From Bacteroidota bacterium (GTDB lineage: Bacteria > Bacteroidota > Bacteroidia > JAADEI01): a DNA stretch of 5,195 nucleotides. A program made the translations under genes and the position numbers. The notes below the pieces were generated by a model. That model saw nothing but the letters and a program-made list of their open reading frames with translations. It was not told where the DNA came from and did no database searches. The stretch is from the NCBI GenBank assembly GCA_015490475.1, contig WFXT01000102.1, positions 1 to 5,195 of the forward strand, written 5' to 3'. Shown in pieces: positions 1-5,195 of the stretch. The stretch's first letter is position 1; each line of letters begins with the position of its first letter.

Positions 1-954
1 CGTTTTAGCATCAACTATTTCCACGACTTTATACAACCTGTCGTTTTTGAACTTGAATTTATTTGGGTCAACAACTGGCTTTGCATCTTTGATCCTTGGT
101 ACATATTCCACTTCATCTACATTAACAGAGTTATTTCTTCTAATTATCTGAACATTTCTGTTTCGGAAAGGTAACACGTTCTTTTTTAGTCCTAACTTCT
201 CTTTGATTATGTCCAAATAACCTTCGTTTATTTCATATCCGATGGCATTTCTTTGTAAGTCTAAAGCCACTTTAATAGTCGTACCACTTCCGAGAAACGG
301 ATCAAGGACCGTATCACCTACAAAAGAATACATTTTTATTAATCTTTTTGGCAATTCATCAGGAAACATTGCCTCGTGTCCAACCTGTTTAGCACCACCA
401 AATCTCCAATGTCCGGAAAAATACTCCTTCCACTCTTCCTTTGTTAGTATAGATGCTTCCTTTATCTCTTTTGGAACCTTATCAACTTTCCCAGGCTTCT
501 TGAAAATCAAAATAAATTCATAATCAACTTCAATCATTCCGTTAGGGGGATATGGATATGAACCCATTACCGTAGCGCCTCCAGTGGTGTTCATAGTAGT
601 TTTCTTTTGCCAGATAATTGAACCCATATAATCAAATCCTATTTCCTCACACTGTGATATTACCTCAGCATGTAGTGGTATGATTTTATATCTTCCATAT
701 ATCACGGACCTAGCAAACTGATCACCTATGTTTATACATAATCTCCTACCTGGCTTCAATACTCTAAAGCACTCTTTCCAGACCCTATACAAGTCTCTGA
801 GATACTCATGTAGTGTTTGTCCATAACCTATTTGTTCTGAAACTCCATAATCCTTTATATGCCAATATGGTGGAGAAGTAACTATCAAATCAATACTTTC
901 ATCTCCAACTTCAATCATTTTTCTACTATCACCTATTATGACCTTTGCTTCCAT
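1..954 (-). CDS. Beta-class site-specific DNA methyltransferase (N4-cytosine or N6-adenine), C-terminus cut by window edge
   Basis: Reading the minus strand from ATG at 954 gives 318 codons with no stop to base 1, so the gene continues past the left edge. The protein transfers a methyl group from S-adenosylmethionine to an exocyclic amino group of a base in a specific DNA site. Catalytic motif IV is TSPPYW at residues 26-31. A motif V-like FRVLKPGRRLCINIGD stretch lies at 63-78, IIWQK at 113-117, a motif X-like FPDELPKRLI at 197-206, and the SAM-binding motif I DPFLGSGTT at 218-226, followed by IGYEI near 238-242. Catalytic motif before SAM motif is the beta-class order. SPPY is commoner in N4-cytosine enzymes, but N6-adenine cannot be excluded. 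Residues 265-318 are a charged tail I do not recognise, perhaps target recognition. AGG lies 4 nt before the ATG; a TTG four codons upstream has no visible ribosome site. It follows pyrD by 35 nt. Any partner restriction enzyme would lie outside the window. Confidence 0.92.
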   Translation of the reverse strand, partial: MEAKVIIGDSRKMIEVGDESIDLIVTSPPYWHIKDYGVSEQIGYGQTLHEYLRDLYRVWKECFRVLKPGRRLCINIGDQFARSVIYGRYKIIPLHAEVISQCEEIGFDYMGSIIWQKKTTMNTTGGATVMGSYPYPPNGMIEVDYEFILIFKKPGKVDKVPKEIKEASILTKEEWKEYFSGHWRFGGAKQVGHEAMFPDELPKRLIKMYSFVGDTVLDPFLGSGTTIKVALDLQRNAIGYEINEGYLDIIKEKLGLKKNVLPFRNRNVQIIRRNNSVNVDEVEYVPRIKDAKPVVDPNKFKFKNDRLYKVVEIVDAKT

Positions 955-989
955 ACCGCCTACCAACGAAATTAGTTAAAAAGAGACAT

Positions 990-1988
990 TCACCCGCACT
1001 TTACCAGTTCCTTTATCAAAGAAGGACCTTCATACACCAGTCCTGTGAACACTTCTATTAAATCAGCACCTGCTTCGTACATCTGCTTTGCGTCGTCGCA
1101 GGAAAATATTCCACCTACGCCAACAACAGGAATTTCCTTACTAACCCTTTCCCTGAATTCTTTGATTATGGAAAGCACTATTGGAAACAGTGGCTTTCCT
1201 GATATTCCACCTCTGCCATATTTCTCTGCCTGACTACGTGAGTGTTCAAGGATGTCTTTCCTCACTGTTGTGTTAGTCAAGACAACGAACTGAAAAAGCC
1301 CTTTTTGATATAACTCAGGTAGGAACTCAAAAACTTGTTCATATTCATCTGGCGAAATTTTTATCCATAATGGAATTTCTGGTGCCTTTTCTTTGACACC
1401 CGTCAGGATTAACTCAAGACTTTCCTTCACCTGAAGGTCTCTTAATCCTTCTGTATTTGGCGAACTGACGTTGACCACAAGGAATGAAGCCACTTCCTTC
1501 ATCTTCTCAGCAAGGAACTCGTAATCTCTGTGTGCTAAGTTGTTTGGCGTGTCCTTGTTTTTACCTATGCTCACACCGACAACAAAGTCTTCGTATCCCT
1601 TACTCCTGAACTCTACCAGTTTTCTATAGACGTATTCGGCACCCTTATTGTTGAAGCCCATCCTGTTAAGGATTGCCTTATCCTTCGTCAATCTGAACAA
1701 TCGTGGCTTTGGATTTCCCTCTTGTGGTTTTGGCGTAACAGTTCCGACTTCTATAAAGCCCGCACCAAGGGAGTACCACACTTCAAGGAAATCGGCATTT
1801 TTATCCATTCCAGCACCTATCCCAACCCTATTCGGAAACCTCATTCCACCTATCTCATACCACCTGTTCAATTCTTTGTCTCTCCTTAATAAACCAATTT
1901 TGACCAACAAAGAAGCAACCTGCAAAGAAAAGTAATGTGCTCTTTCTGGCGGTAATAAAAACAGTAACTCTCTTATAAGCCTATACAT
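990..1988 (-). CDS. pyrD: Dihydroorotate dehydrogenase (quinone), class 2
   Basis: Oxidises dihydroorotate to orotate, the fourth step of de novo pyrimidine synthesis, passing electrons through FMN to membrane quinone. The 332-residue length is typical of class 2. The N-terminal stretch (about 1-35, hydrophobic with LLPPERAHYFSL) is the extension that class 2 enzymes use to dock on the membrane and reach quinone. Visible motifs are GIGAGMDKNADF (57-67, K63 near FMN), VGTVTPKPQEGNPKPRLFRL (81-100), NRMGFNNKG (108-116) and NVSSPNT (173-179). By alignment with the E. coli enzyme, S176 is the catalytic base, with N173 and N178 beside it. The FMN-phosphate glycine loops are GRGGISGKPL (258-267) and VGVGGIFS (289-296). 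A serine rather than a cysteine base separates it from class 1. The ATG overlaps the rfbD stop by 8 nt (ATGTATAG), with GGGA just upstream, so translation is probably coupled. No other pyr gene is in view. Confidence 0.97.
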   Translation of the reverse strand: MYRLIRELLFLLPPERAHYFSLQVASLLVKIGLLRRDKELNRWYEIGGMRFPNRVGIGAGMDKNADFLEVWYSLGAGFIEVGTVTPKPQEGNPKPRLFRLTKDKAILNRMGFNNKGAEYVYRKLVEFRSKGYEDFVVGVSIGKNKDTPNNLAHRDYEFLAEKMKEVASFLVVNVSSPNTEGLRDLQVKESLELILTGVKEKAPEIPLWIKISPDEYEQVFEFLPELYQKGLFQFVVLTNTTVRKDILEHSRSQAEKYGRGGISGKPLFPIVLSIIKEFRERVSKEIPVVGVGGIFSCDDAKQMYEAGADLIEVFTGLVYEGPSLIKELVKCG

Positions 1989-2853
1989 TATCCCACATTT
2001 CTGGCATTCTCAAAACATTATATAGGTCTTCTTCCCAGTGCATTATCCTTGCATCTGTTTTCTCTTTCCATTTCCTATTTGAAAGTACAGAATATGCTGG
2101 TCTTTGAGCCTTGGTAGGAAATTCATCCGTTCTAATTGGTTCTATTTCTGCTTTCAGACCAGAAAACTGGATTATTTTCCTTGCAAAGTCATACCACGAT
2201 GTTATACCATCAGTAGTAAGATGATAAATGCCTTCTGGGATAATGTCATTCTCAACAGTTCTAATTATTTCCTTAGCGACAAGCAAAGCACTGATTGGAC
2301 TATGAATCTGGTCGTAAACAACTCTCAACACTTTTCTACTGATAGCAAGTCTTATCATTGTTTTCACGAAATTCTTTCTCCATGGCGAATACAACCCAGA
2401 AACCCTTAGTATAGTAAAATTCTCTAAATTTTTCAAGACGAACCTTTCTCCGCACCACTTTGTATAACCATACCAGTTAATTGGATTAGGCACATCCTCT
2501 TCAGTATAAGGAACATTCTTTTTCCCATCAAAAACATAGTCAGTAGAGACGTGAACAAGATGTGAACTATATACAGAACACAGGAATGCCAGATTTTTTA
2601 CACCAATACCATTTACAACAAAAGCACTCGCTCTGTCTTCCTCAGCCATTTCAACATTTGTATATGCACTGCAATTAACAACAACTTCTGGTTTTAATTC
2701 CTCAAAAACTTTTTTCAACCTATCAAAATCTGTTATGTCCGCTTCCTGTCTTGACAACAAAACCCACTTGCTCTTAAATTCTGTCTCATGTAGTATTCCA
2801 CTTATAGACAATCCAAGTTGACCTCCACTACCAAAAACAACTACTGTTCTCAT
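1981..2853 (-). CDS. rfbD: dTDP-4-dehydrorhamnose reductase family protein (RmlD/RfbD-like)
   Basis: Extended short-chain dehydrogenase of 290 residues, the usual RmlD length. The family reduces dTDP-4-dehydro-L-rhamnose with NAD(P)H to dTDP-L-rhamnose, a cytoplasmic precursor of surface polysaccharide. The N-terminal Rossmann loop is FGSGGQLG (7-14). DITDFDRL (39-46) and PEVVVNCSAYTNVEMAEED (55-73) are typical RmlD text. HVSTDYVFDG (101-110) carries the active-site Ser/Thr-Asp. YGYTK (128-132) supplies the catalytic Tyr128 and Lys132. RPAYSVLSNRK (251-261) matches the RmlD C-terminal RPxxSxL signature. The start is ATG with AGG 8 nt upstream. The gene heads the left operon and overlaps pyrD. 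The usual partners rfbA, rfbB and rfbC are absent from this window, so the rhamnose role rests on family resemblance. A related nucleotide-sugar reductase or SAM-synthetase-beta-like relative (the MAT2B branch of the same family) is possible. Confidence 0.85.
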   Translation of the reverse strand: MRTVVVFGSGGQLGLSISGILHETEFKSKWVLLSRQEADITDFDRLKKVFEELKPEVVVNCSAYTNVEMAEEDRASAFVVNGIGVKNLAFLCSVYSSHLVHVSTDYVFDGKKNVPYTEEDVPNPINWYGYTKWCGERFVLKNLENFTILRVSGLYSPWRKNFVKTMIRLAISRKVLRVVYDQIHSPISALLVAKEIIRTVENDIIPEGIYHLTTDGITSWYDFARKIIQFSGLKAEIEPIRTDEFPTKAQRPAYSVLSNRKWKEKTDARIMHWEEDLYNVLRMPEMWDNV

Positions 2854-2894
2854 ATTACAAACCTAAATTATCTTTAAGACAACAAAATACCATT
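2854..2894. promoter_or_regulatory. Divergent rfbD / nadD intergenic region
   Basis: These 41 bp separate the divergent start codons of rfbD (minus) and nadD (plus), so promoters for both must lie here or inside the opposite gene. I see no convincing -35/-10 pair on either strand. The minus strand has GATAAT at about 2869-2874 and an AGG ribosome site before rfbD, but the two are too close for a normal leader. The plus strand has no Shine-Dalgarno sequence before the nadD ATG. A 13-bp palindrome (arms TACCAT and ATGGTA around a central T, 2888-2900) spans the nadD start codon and could be an operator. The regulatory role is inferred from the divergent layout only. Confidence 0.4.
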
Positions 2895-3467
2895 ATGGTA
2901 ATAGGACTTTTCTTCGGTTCATTTAATCCAATACACAATGGACATCTCATCATAGCCAACTTGCTTCCTCAACTGGGCTACGTTGACAAAACATTATTAA
3001 TCGTCAGCCCTCAAAGTCCATTCAAAAAACCAACAGAACTTGCCAATTTTGAACACAGATTAACAATGTGCAGAATAGCAACAGAAAACTCACAGTTTAT
3101 TGAAGTTTCAGACATAGAAGCCAAACTGCCTACACCTTCATTCACTTACAGAACACTCCAAGAATTGGAAAAGTATTTTCCACATTCACATTTCAGGATA
3201 ATAATAGGAAGTGACTCATACATAACATTGCCTATGTGGAAAAACTTCCAGCAGTTAAGGAACTACGAATTCCTTATTTATCAGCGTCCCAACTTCAAAG
3301 TCCACGCATTATACTCTAAAAATCACTTGATTGTAAAAAACACACCTCTTTTACACATTTCCTCCACAATGGTAAGGAAGTTCATACGGCAAAATGTGGA
3401 TATCTCATATCTCGTTCCTGATAATGTGAAAAAATACATCTTTTCCCACAGGTTATACACACAATAA
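2895..3467 (+). CDS. nadD: Nicotinate-nucleotide adenylyltransferase
   Basis: Joins ATP and nicotinate mononucleotide to give nicotinate adenine dinucleotide plus pyrophosphate, the penultimate step of NAD synthesis, in the cytoplasm. The 190-residue length is normal for NadD. The nucleotidyltransferase motif GSFNPIHNGH (8-17) contains the ATP-binding His14 and His17. SPFKKP (41-46) and the acidic IEAKLPTPSFTYRTL stretch (74-88) are nicotinate-site regions in the family. IIGSDSYITLPMWKN (103-117) matches the GxDxxxxLxxW motif, and ISSTMVR (155-161) is the second ATP motif. The end VPDNVKKYIFSHRLY is characteristic. The start is fixed because the catalytic motif begins within the first few residues. 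No Shine-Dalgarno sequence precedes it, so initiation may be leaderless or SD-independent. It is the only plus-strand gene here, divergent from rfbD and convergent with the deacetylase. Its coding strand is unusually C-rich over G (hand count for 2881-3480: 137 C, 78 G). Confidence 0.95.
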   Translation: MVIGLFFGSFNPIHNGHLIIANLLPQLGYVDKTLLIVSPQSPFKKPTELANFEHRLTMCRIATENSQFIEVSDIEAKLPTPSFTYRTLQELEKYFPHSHFRIIIGSDSYITLPMWKNFQQLRNYEFLIYQRPNFKVHALYSKNHLIVKNTPLLHISSTMVRKFIRQNVDISYLVPDNVKKYIFSHRLYTQ

Positions 3468-3568
3468 CTAACATGTGAACTTGTCAACTTGCATACTGTG
3501 AATAATGTTAGTTAAAACAACTCTTCTCTGATAGAAAGCACATTTAAAACCACATACATTGTGAATAA
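3453..3568. other. Cluster of three perfect DnaA-box-like 9-mers (candidate origin or DnaA-binding region)
   Basis: The 9-mer TTATNCACA, the classical bacterial DnaA box, occurs exactly at 3453-3461 (plus, TTATACACA, inside the last nadD codons), 3497-3505 (minus, TTATTCACA) and 3560-3568 (minus, TTATTCACA). One-mismatch versions lie at 3176-3184 (TTTTCCACA), 3349-3357 (TTTTACACA), 3395-3403 (minus, ATATCCACA) and 3425-3433 (minus, TTTTTCACA). I found no perfect copy elsewhere in the window. The surrounding gap is AT-rich, with a particularly AT-rich stretch at 3611-3634. DnaA binding is inferred from the consensus. No dnaA, dnaN or other origin-linked gene is in view, and some phyla use different box sequences. 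Confidence 0.4.
3465..3514. repeat. 10-bp perfect inverted repeat at the nadD stop codon
   Basis: TAACTAACAT (3465-3474) is exactly complementary to ATGTTAGTTA (3505-3514), with a 30-nt loop. The left arm begins with the nadD TAA stop. The stem is AT-rich and no U-tract follows it on the plus strand, so it is a poor intrinsic terminator as it stands. It may stabilise the nadD mRNA 3' end, or be part of the DnaA-box region, because the right arm starts at the last base of the box at 3497-3505. Confidence 0.45.
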
Positions 3569-3608
3569 AATAACAGACACACACTTCACAGAAGGCTAAT
3601 TGTGATGA

Positions 3609-3656
3609 CAAAAAGAAATCTTATTTATTATCATCCTTAGGATAGAGTTAGATTTC
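3609..3656 (-). terminator. Weak intrinsic-terminator-like hairpin downstream of the deacetylase gene
   Basis: On the minus strand, just after the deacetylase stop, GAAATCT (3656-3650) pairs with AGATTTC (3621-3615) as a 7-bp stem, followed at once by a TTTTT run (3614-3610). The 28-nt loop contains a second small hairpin, ATCC/GGAT around 3633-3643. The location and U-run fit a Rho-independent terminator for the thiD-deacetylase transcript. The AT-rich stem and long loop make it weak. Confidence 0.4.
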
Positions 3657-3663
3657 ATCACTG

Positions 3664-4470
3664 TCAACAATTTTCTAAGTCCCTATATGAGATTGGATTG
3701 AACCCTTGTTTATCAAGAAATTCCACTATTGAGCGTGATGTGAAAATCTCATATTCTCTGTGTGAAATTTCACAGAACCTTACACTACAAGACACACAGT
3801 TATTCTTATGAAAGGGATGAACAATAAGTGATAATGTATTGTAGTTTGCCTTTCCAATTACAACTGAGTAATCCTCAATATTGAAGTTGCGAGTGCATTT
3901 TTCAAAGATTGACACTGACGGAATTACCTTAACGTTCCTCTTAGCATGGTATTCATTGATTATATCATTCAATTTCCTCACAAGTGGGCTAAGGAATTTT
4001 GGCACACACCATGAGAGAGTAGGCAACCTGACAAAACTCTCTTTTTCCTTGGCGAAATTCAATACAACGTTCTGTATTAAAGGAATAGCGTTCAGTTGCC
4101 TATGCACTGAGATGTGTGAGATACTAATTCCATTTTTCTCTATTAAACTCCATTGACTACTTATTTCATCATAAATGTGCTTGCTTGTAATAATCCTTCT
4201 CAGTATAAGGTAAATCAGGTTCTTTGTTGTAAGCGGTTTTTTCACGATAGAACGCATACTGTTTGAGATGGGCATAAAGTCTGTCAAATAGAAGTGTAAG
4301 CCAACATCAATGTTAAGTTTTTCAAGTAAAGACAAAGAATGTTCAATGTTTTCAATTATTGGGATAAAGGAAAGGGAAGTTATAGAGTTTGCTTCTGCAC
4401 ACTTTATTATGTCTTCAGAGATTTCTTTAGTTACGCCAAAATCATCTGCATTAATAACTACTCTCTTCAC
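3664..4470 (-). CDS. YdjC/ChbG-like carbohydrate deacetylase family protein, divergent active site
   Basis: Family members are metal-dependent hydrolases that remove N-acetyl groups from chito-oligosaccharides or related glycans (ChbG), or act on hopanoid precursors (HpnK). This 268-residue protein opens with VVINADDFGVT (4-14), the family's hallmark with metal-binding aspartates D9/D10. It continues with VGLHFYLT (56-63, H59) and SHISVHRQLNAIP (118-130, H119 and H123), and has a late LIVHPFH (215-221, H218). The third block usually reads close to HIDSHQHVHMLP. Here D and S are replaced by S and V, and the two later histidines by Gln and Asn. D10, H59 and H123, the likely metal triad, remain. 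It starts at GTG (4470), 2 nt after the thiD stop, with no separate ribosome site, suggesting reinitiation by ribosomes from thiD; IADDFG-type motifs normally lie this near the start. The fold assignment is firm. Substrate, and perhaps activity, is open. Confidence 0.8.
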   Translation of the reverse strand: MKRVVINADDFGVTKEISEDIIKCAEANSITSLSFIPIIENIEHSLSLLEKLNIDVGLHFYLTDFMPISNSMRSIVKKPLTTKNLIYLILRRIITSKHIYDEISSQWSLIEKNGISISHISVHRQLNAIPLIQNVVLNFAKEKESFVRLPTLSWCVPKFLSPLVRKLNDIINEYHAKRNVKVIPSVSIFEKCTRNFNIEDYSVVIGKANYNTLSLIVHPFHKNNCVSCSVRFCEISHREYEIFTSRSIVEFLDKQGFNPISYRDLENC

Positions 4471-4472
4471 CT

Positions 4473-5195
4473 TTATTGAATTCTATGAAAAAGCGATGAA
4501 TCACTGCAAAACTCAATGGCTTTCTTAACTGCCTCAACAATGCTAAATCCTCTGGTTATAAGTGATGTTATAGATGCGGAAAGGCATGTTCCTCTGCCTC
4601 GCCATATTCCCGAATCTCTTTTGTGAGTAAATTCAAAAATTCCGTTTTCCGTAATAAGAATATCTTTAACTGTGTCAGCATTAATGTTAAAATGCCCTCC
4701 TTTGAGCAATGCCGTTTTACCTCTTGATAATCTTGTAAGTTTAACGCCTGCTTCAAATAATTTATCTTCTGAGTCTATTTCAAGTTCTGTTAATATTTCC
4801 AGTTCAAATTTATTTGGGACTATTAAGTCTGCTCTGCTTAATAGATTTCTCTTTATTACTTCTATTCCTGATTCATCTATCAACCATGTTCCAGAAGTGC
4901 TTTTCAGAACAGGGTCAAGAACATAGAAGATATGGTCATTTAGTTTAAGAAATTCATATAATTCAAGAGCAAGTTCACGATTGCATAGCATTGCACTTTT
5001 AAGAACCTTTGAACCAAGTTTGTTAGTTATGTCAAGTGATTGCTTGAAAATTTTCCTTTCTACAGGTTGAATCTCAAATAATCTCTCAGGACTTTGAGAA
5101 GTGATAGCAGATATTACGGGTAATACAGTACACTTGTGAACTGCTCCGTATCTGATGTCACTTTCAACACCAGAATAGGCAGAAGTGTCAATACC
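4473..5195 (-). CDS. thiD: Hydroxymethylpyrimidine/phosphomethylpyrimidine kinase-like protein (ThiD family), N-terminus cut by window edge
   Basis: The minus-strand frame stays open from 5195 to the TAA at 4473, giving 240 visible residues. ThiD is usually about 260-270 long, and the first visible residues (GIDTSAYSGVESDIR) align with the family's N-terminal GSDSSGGAGIQADLK, so only a short piece is missing. An internal ATG at 4991 is not the start, because family sequence continues upstream. ThiD phosphorylates hydroxymethylpyrimidine and then its monophosphate with ATP, for thiamine synthesis. Supporting motifs by visible residue: DPVLKSTSG (94-102), VPNKFE (126-131), LLKGGHFN (163-170) and GRGTCLSASI (200-209), the ribokinase-family anion hole. 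Two residues that bind substrate in known ThiD proteins look changed: the Gln of GIQADLK is Glu (11), and GTGC reads GRGT with Cys one place later. The function may therefore differ from classical ThiD. It is the upstream gene of the pair with the deacetylase. Confidence 0.78.
   Translation of the reverse strand, partial: GIDTSAYSGVESDIRYGAVHKCTVLPVISAITSQSPERLFEIQPVERKIFKQSLDITNKLGSKVLKSAMLCNRELALELYEFLKLNDHIFYVLDPVLKSTSGTWLIDESGIEVIKRNLLSRADLIVPNKFELEILTELEIDSEDKLFEAGVKLTRLSRGKTALLKGGHFNINADTVKDILITENGIFEFTHKRDSGIWRGRGTCLSASITSLITRGFSIVEAVKKAIEFCSDSSLFHRIQ

Noticed and set aside
242..523. Plus-strand open frame of 93 codons
   Set aside because: It lies wholly antisense to the methyltransferase, whose conserved motifs run through the region, and its protein has no recognisable domain.
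972..989. Tiny minus-strand frame starting with an ATG that overlaps the pyrD stop
   Set aside because: It ends after five codons and has no sign of being a leader peptide.
1648..1935. Plus-strand open frames inside pyrD (also 1045-1233)
   Set aside because: They are antisense to conserved PyrD motifs and low in any recognisable protein pattern.
2104..2409. Plus-strand open frame inside rfbD
   Set aside because: Antisense shadow of the RmlD-like coding sequence with no family features.
2862..2869. Minus-strand TAGGTTTG matching the Bacteroidota -7 promoter consensus TAnnTTTG, with a TTTG 17 nt upstream
   Set aside because: Transcription would begin almost at the rfbD ATG and remove its AGG ribosome site. 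Such a short motif is weak evidence of a promoter.
3586..3605. TCACA / TGTGA inverted pair with a 10-nt spacer in the intergenic gap
   Set aside because: Five-base arms are expected by chance in this CA- and TG-rich gap, and no T-run follows.
3761..3774. 14-bp perfect palindrome TGTGAAATTTCACA
   Set aside because: It resembles half-sites of CRP-type regulators, but the spacer is 4 rather than 6 and it lies deep inside the deacetylase coding sequence, encoding ordinary residues. Probably chance.
3881..4156. Plus-strand open frames inside the deacetylase and thiD genes (also 4310-4528 and 4672-4926), and a second minus-strand frame at 4568-4756
   Set aside because: Each overlaps a gene with clear family motifs in another frame.

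Overview
The window is ordinary bacterial chromosome. Hand counts give about 35-37% GC in the stretches tallied. It carries four complete-looking or edge-cut genes on the minus strand plus a fifth, and one gene on the plus strand. All are intact where visible, with housekeeping and accessory functions mixed. The PyrD is the quinone-dependent class 2 form, which suggests a respiring bacterium. The NadD opens with the FFGSFNPIH wording I associate with the Bacteroidota/Chlorobi side of that family. I would not name a phylum from this alone.

Left block (1-2853, minus strand, transcribed leftward): rfbD-like sugar-nucleotide reductase, then pyrD, then a beta-class DNA methyltransferase that runs off the left edge. 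rfbD and pyrD overlap by 8 nt, and pyrD and the methyltransferase are 35 nt apart, so the three look like one operon with unrelated functions. A 41-bp gap (2854-2894) separates this operon from the divergent nadD (2895-3467, plus strand), which makes the NAD precursor nicotinate adenine dinucleotide.

Middle (3468-3663): a 196-bp AT-rich gap between the convergent nadD and deacetylase genes. It is the most interesting non-coding stretch. Three perfect TTATNCACA DnaA-box words fall within 116 bp (3453-3568), and I found none elsewhere in the window. A 10-bp inverted repeat lies on the nadD stop codon, and a weak terminator-like hairpin serves the minus strand. Plus-strand G/C skew also changes here, from clearly C-rich on the left to nearly neutral on the right, although genes on both sides are mostly on the minus strand. 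Together these make a candidate replication origin or DnaA-binding locus, not a proven one.

Right block (3664-5195, minus strand): a ThiD-like hydroxymethylpyrimidine kinase, cut at its N-terminus by the window edge, followed 2 nt later by a YdjC/ChbG-like deacetylase starting at GTG. Both are recognisable members of their families but have changed residues in conserved active-site motifs, so their exact substrates are less certain than the family names suggest.

No tRNA, rRNA, CRISPR array, insertion sequence or prophage gene was seen.
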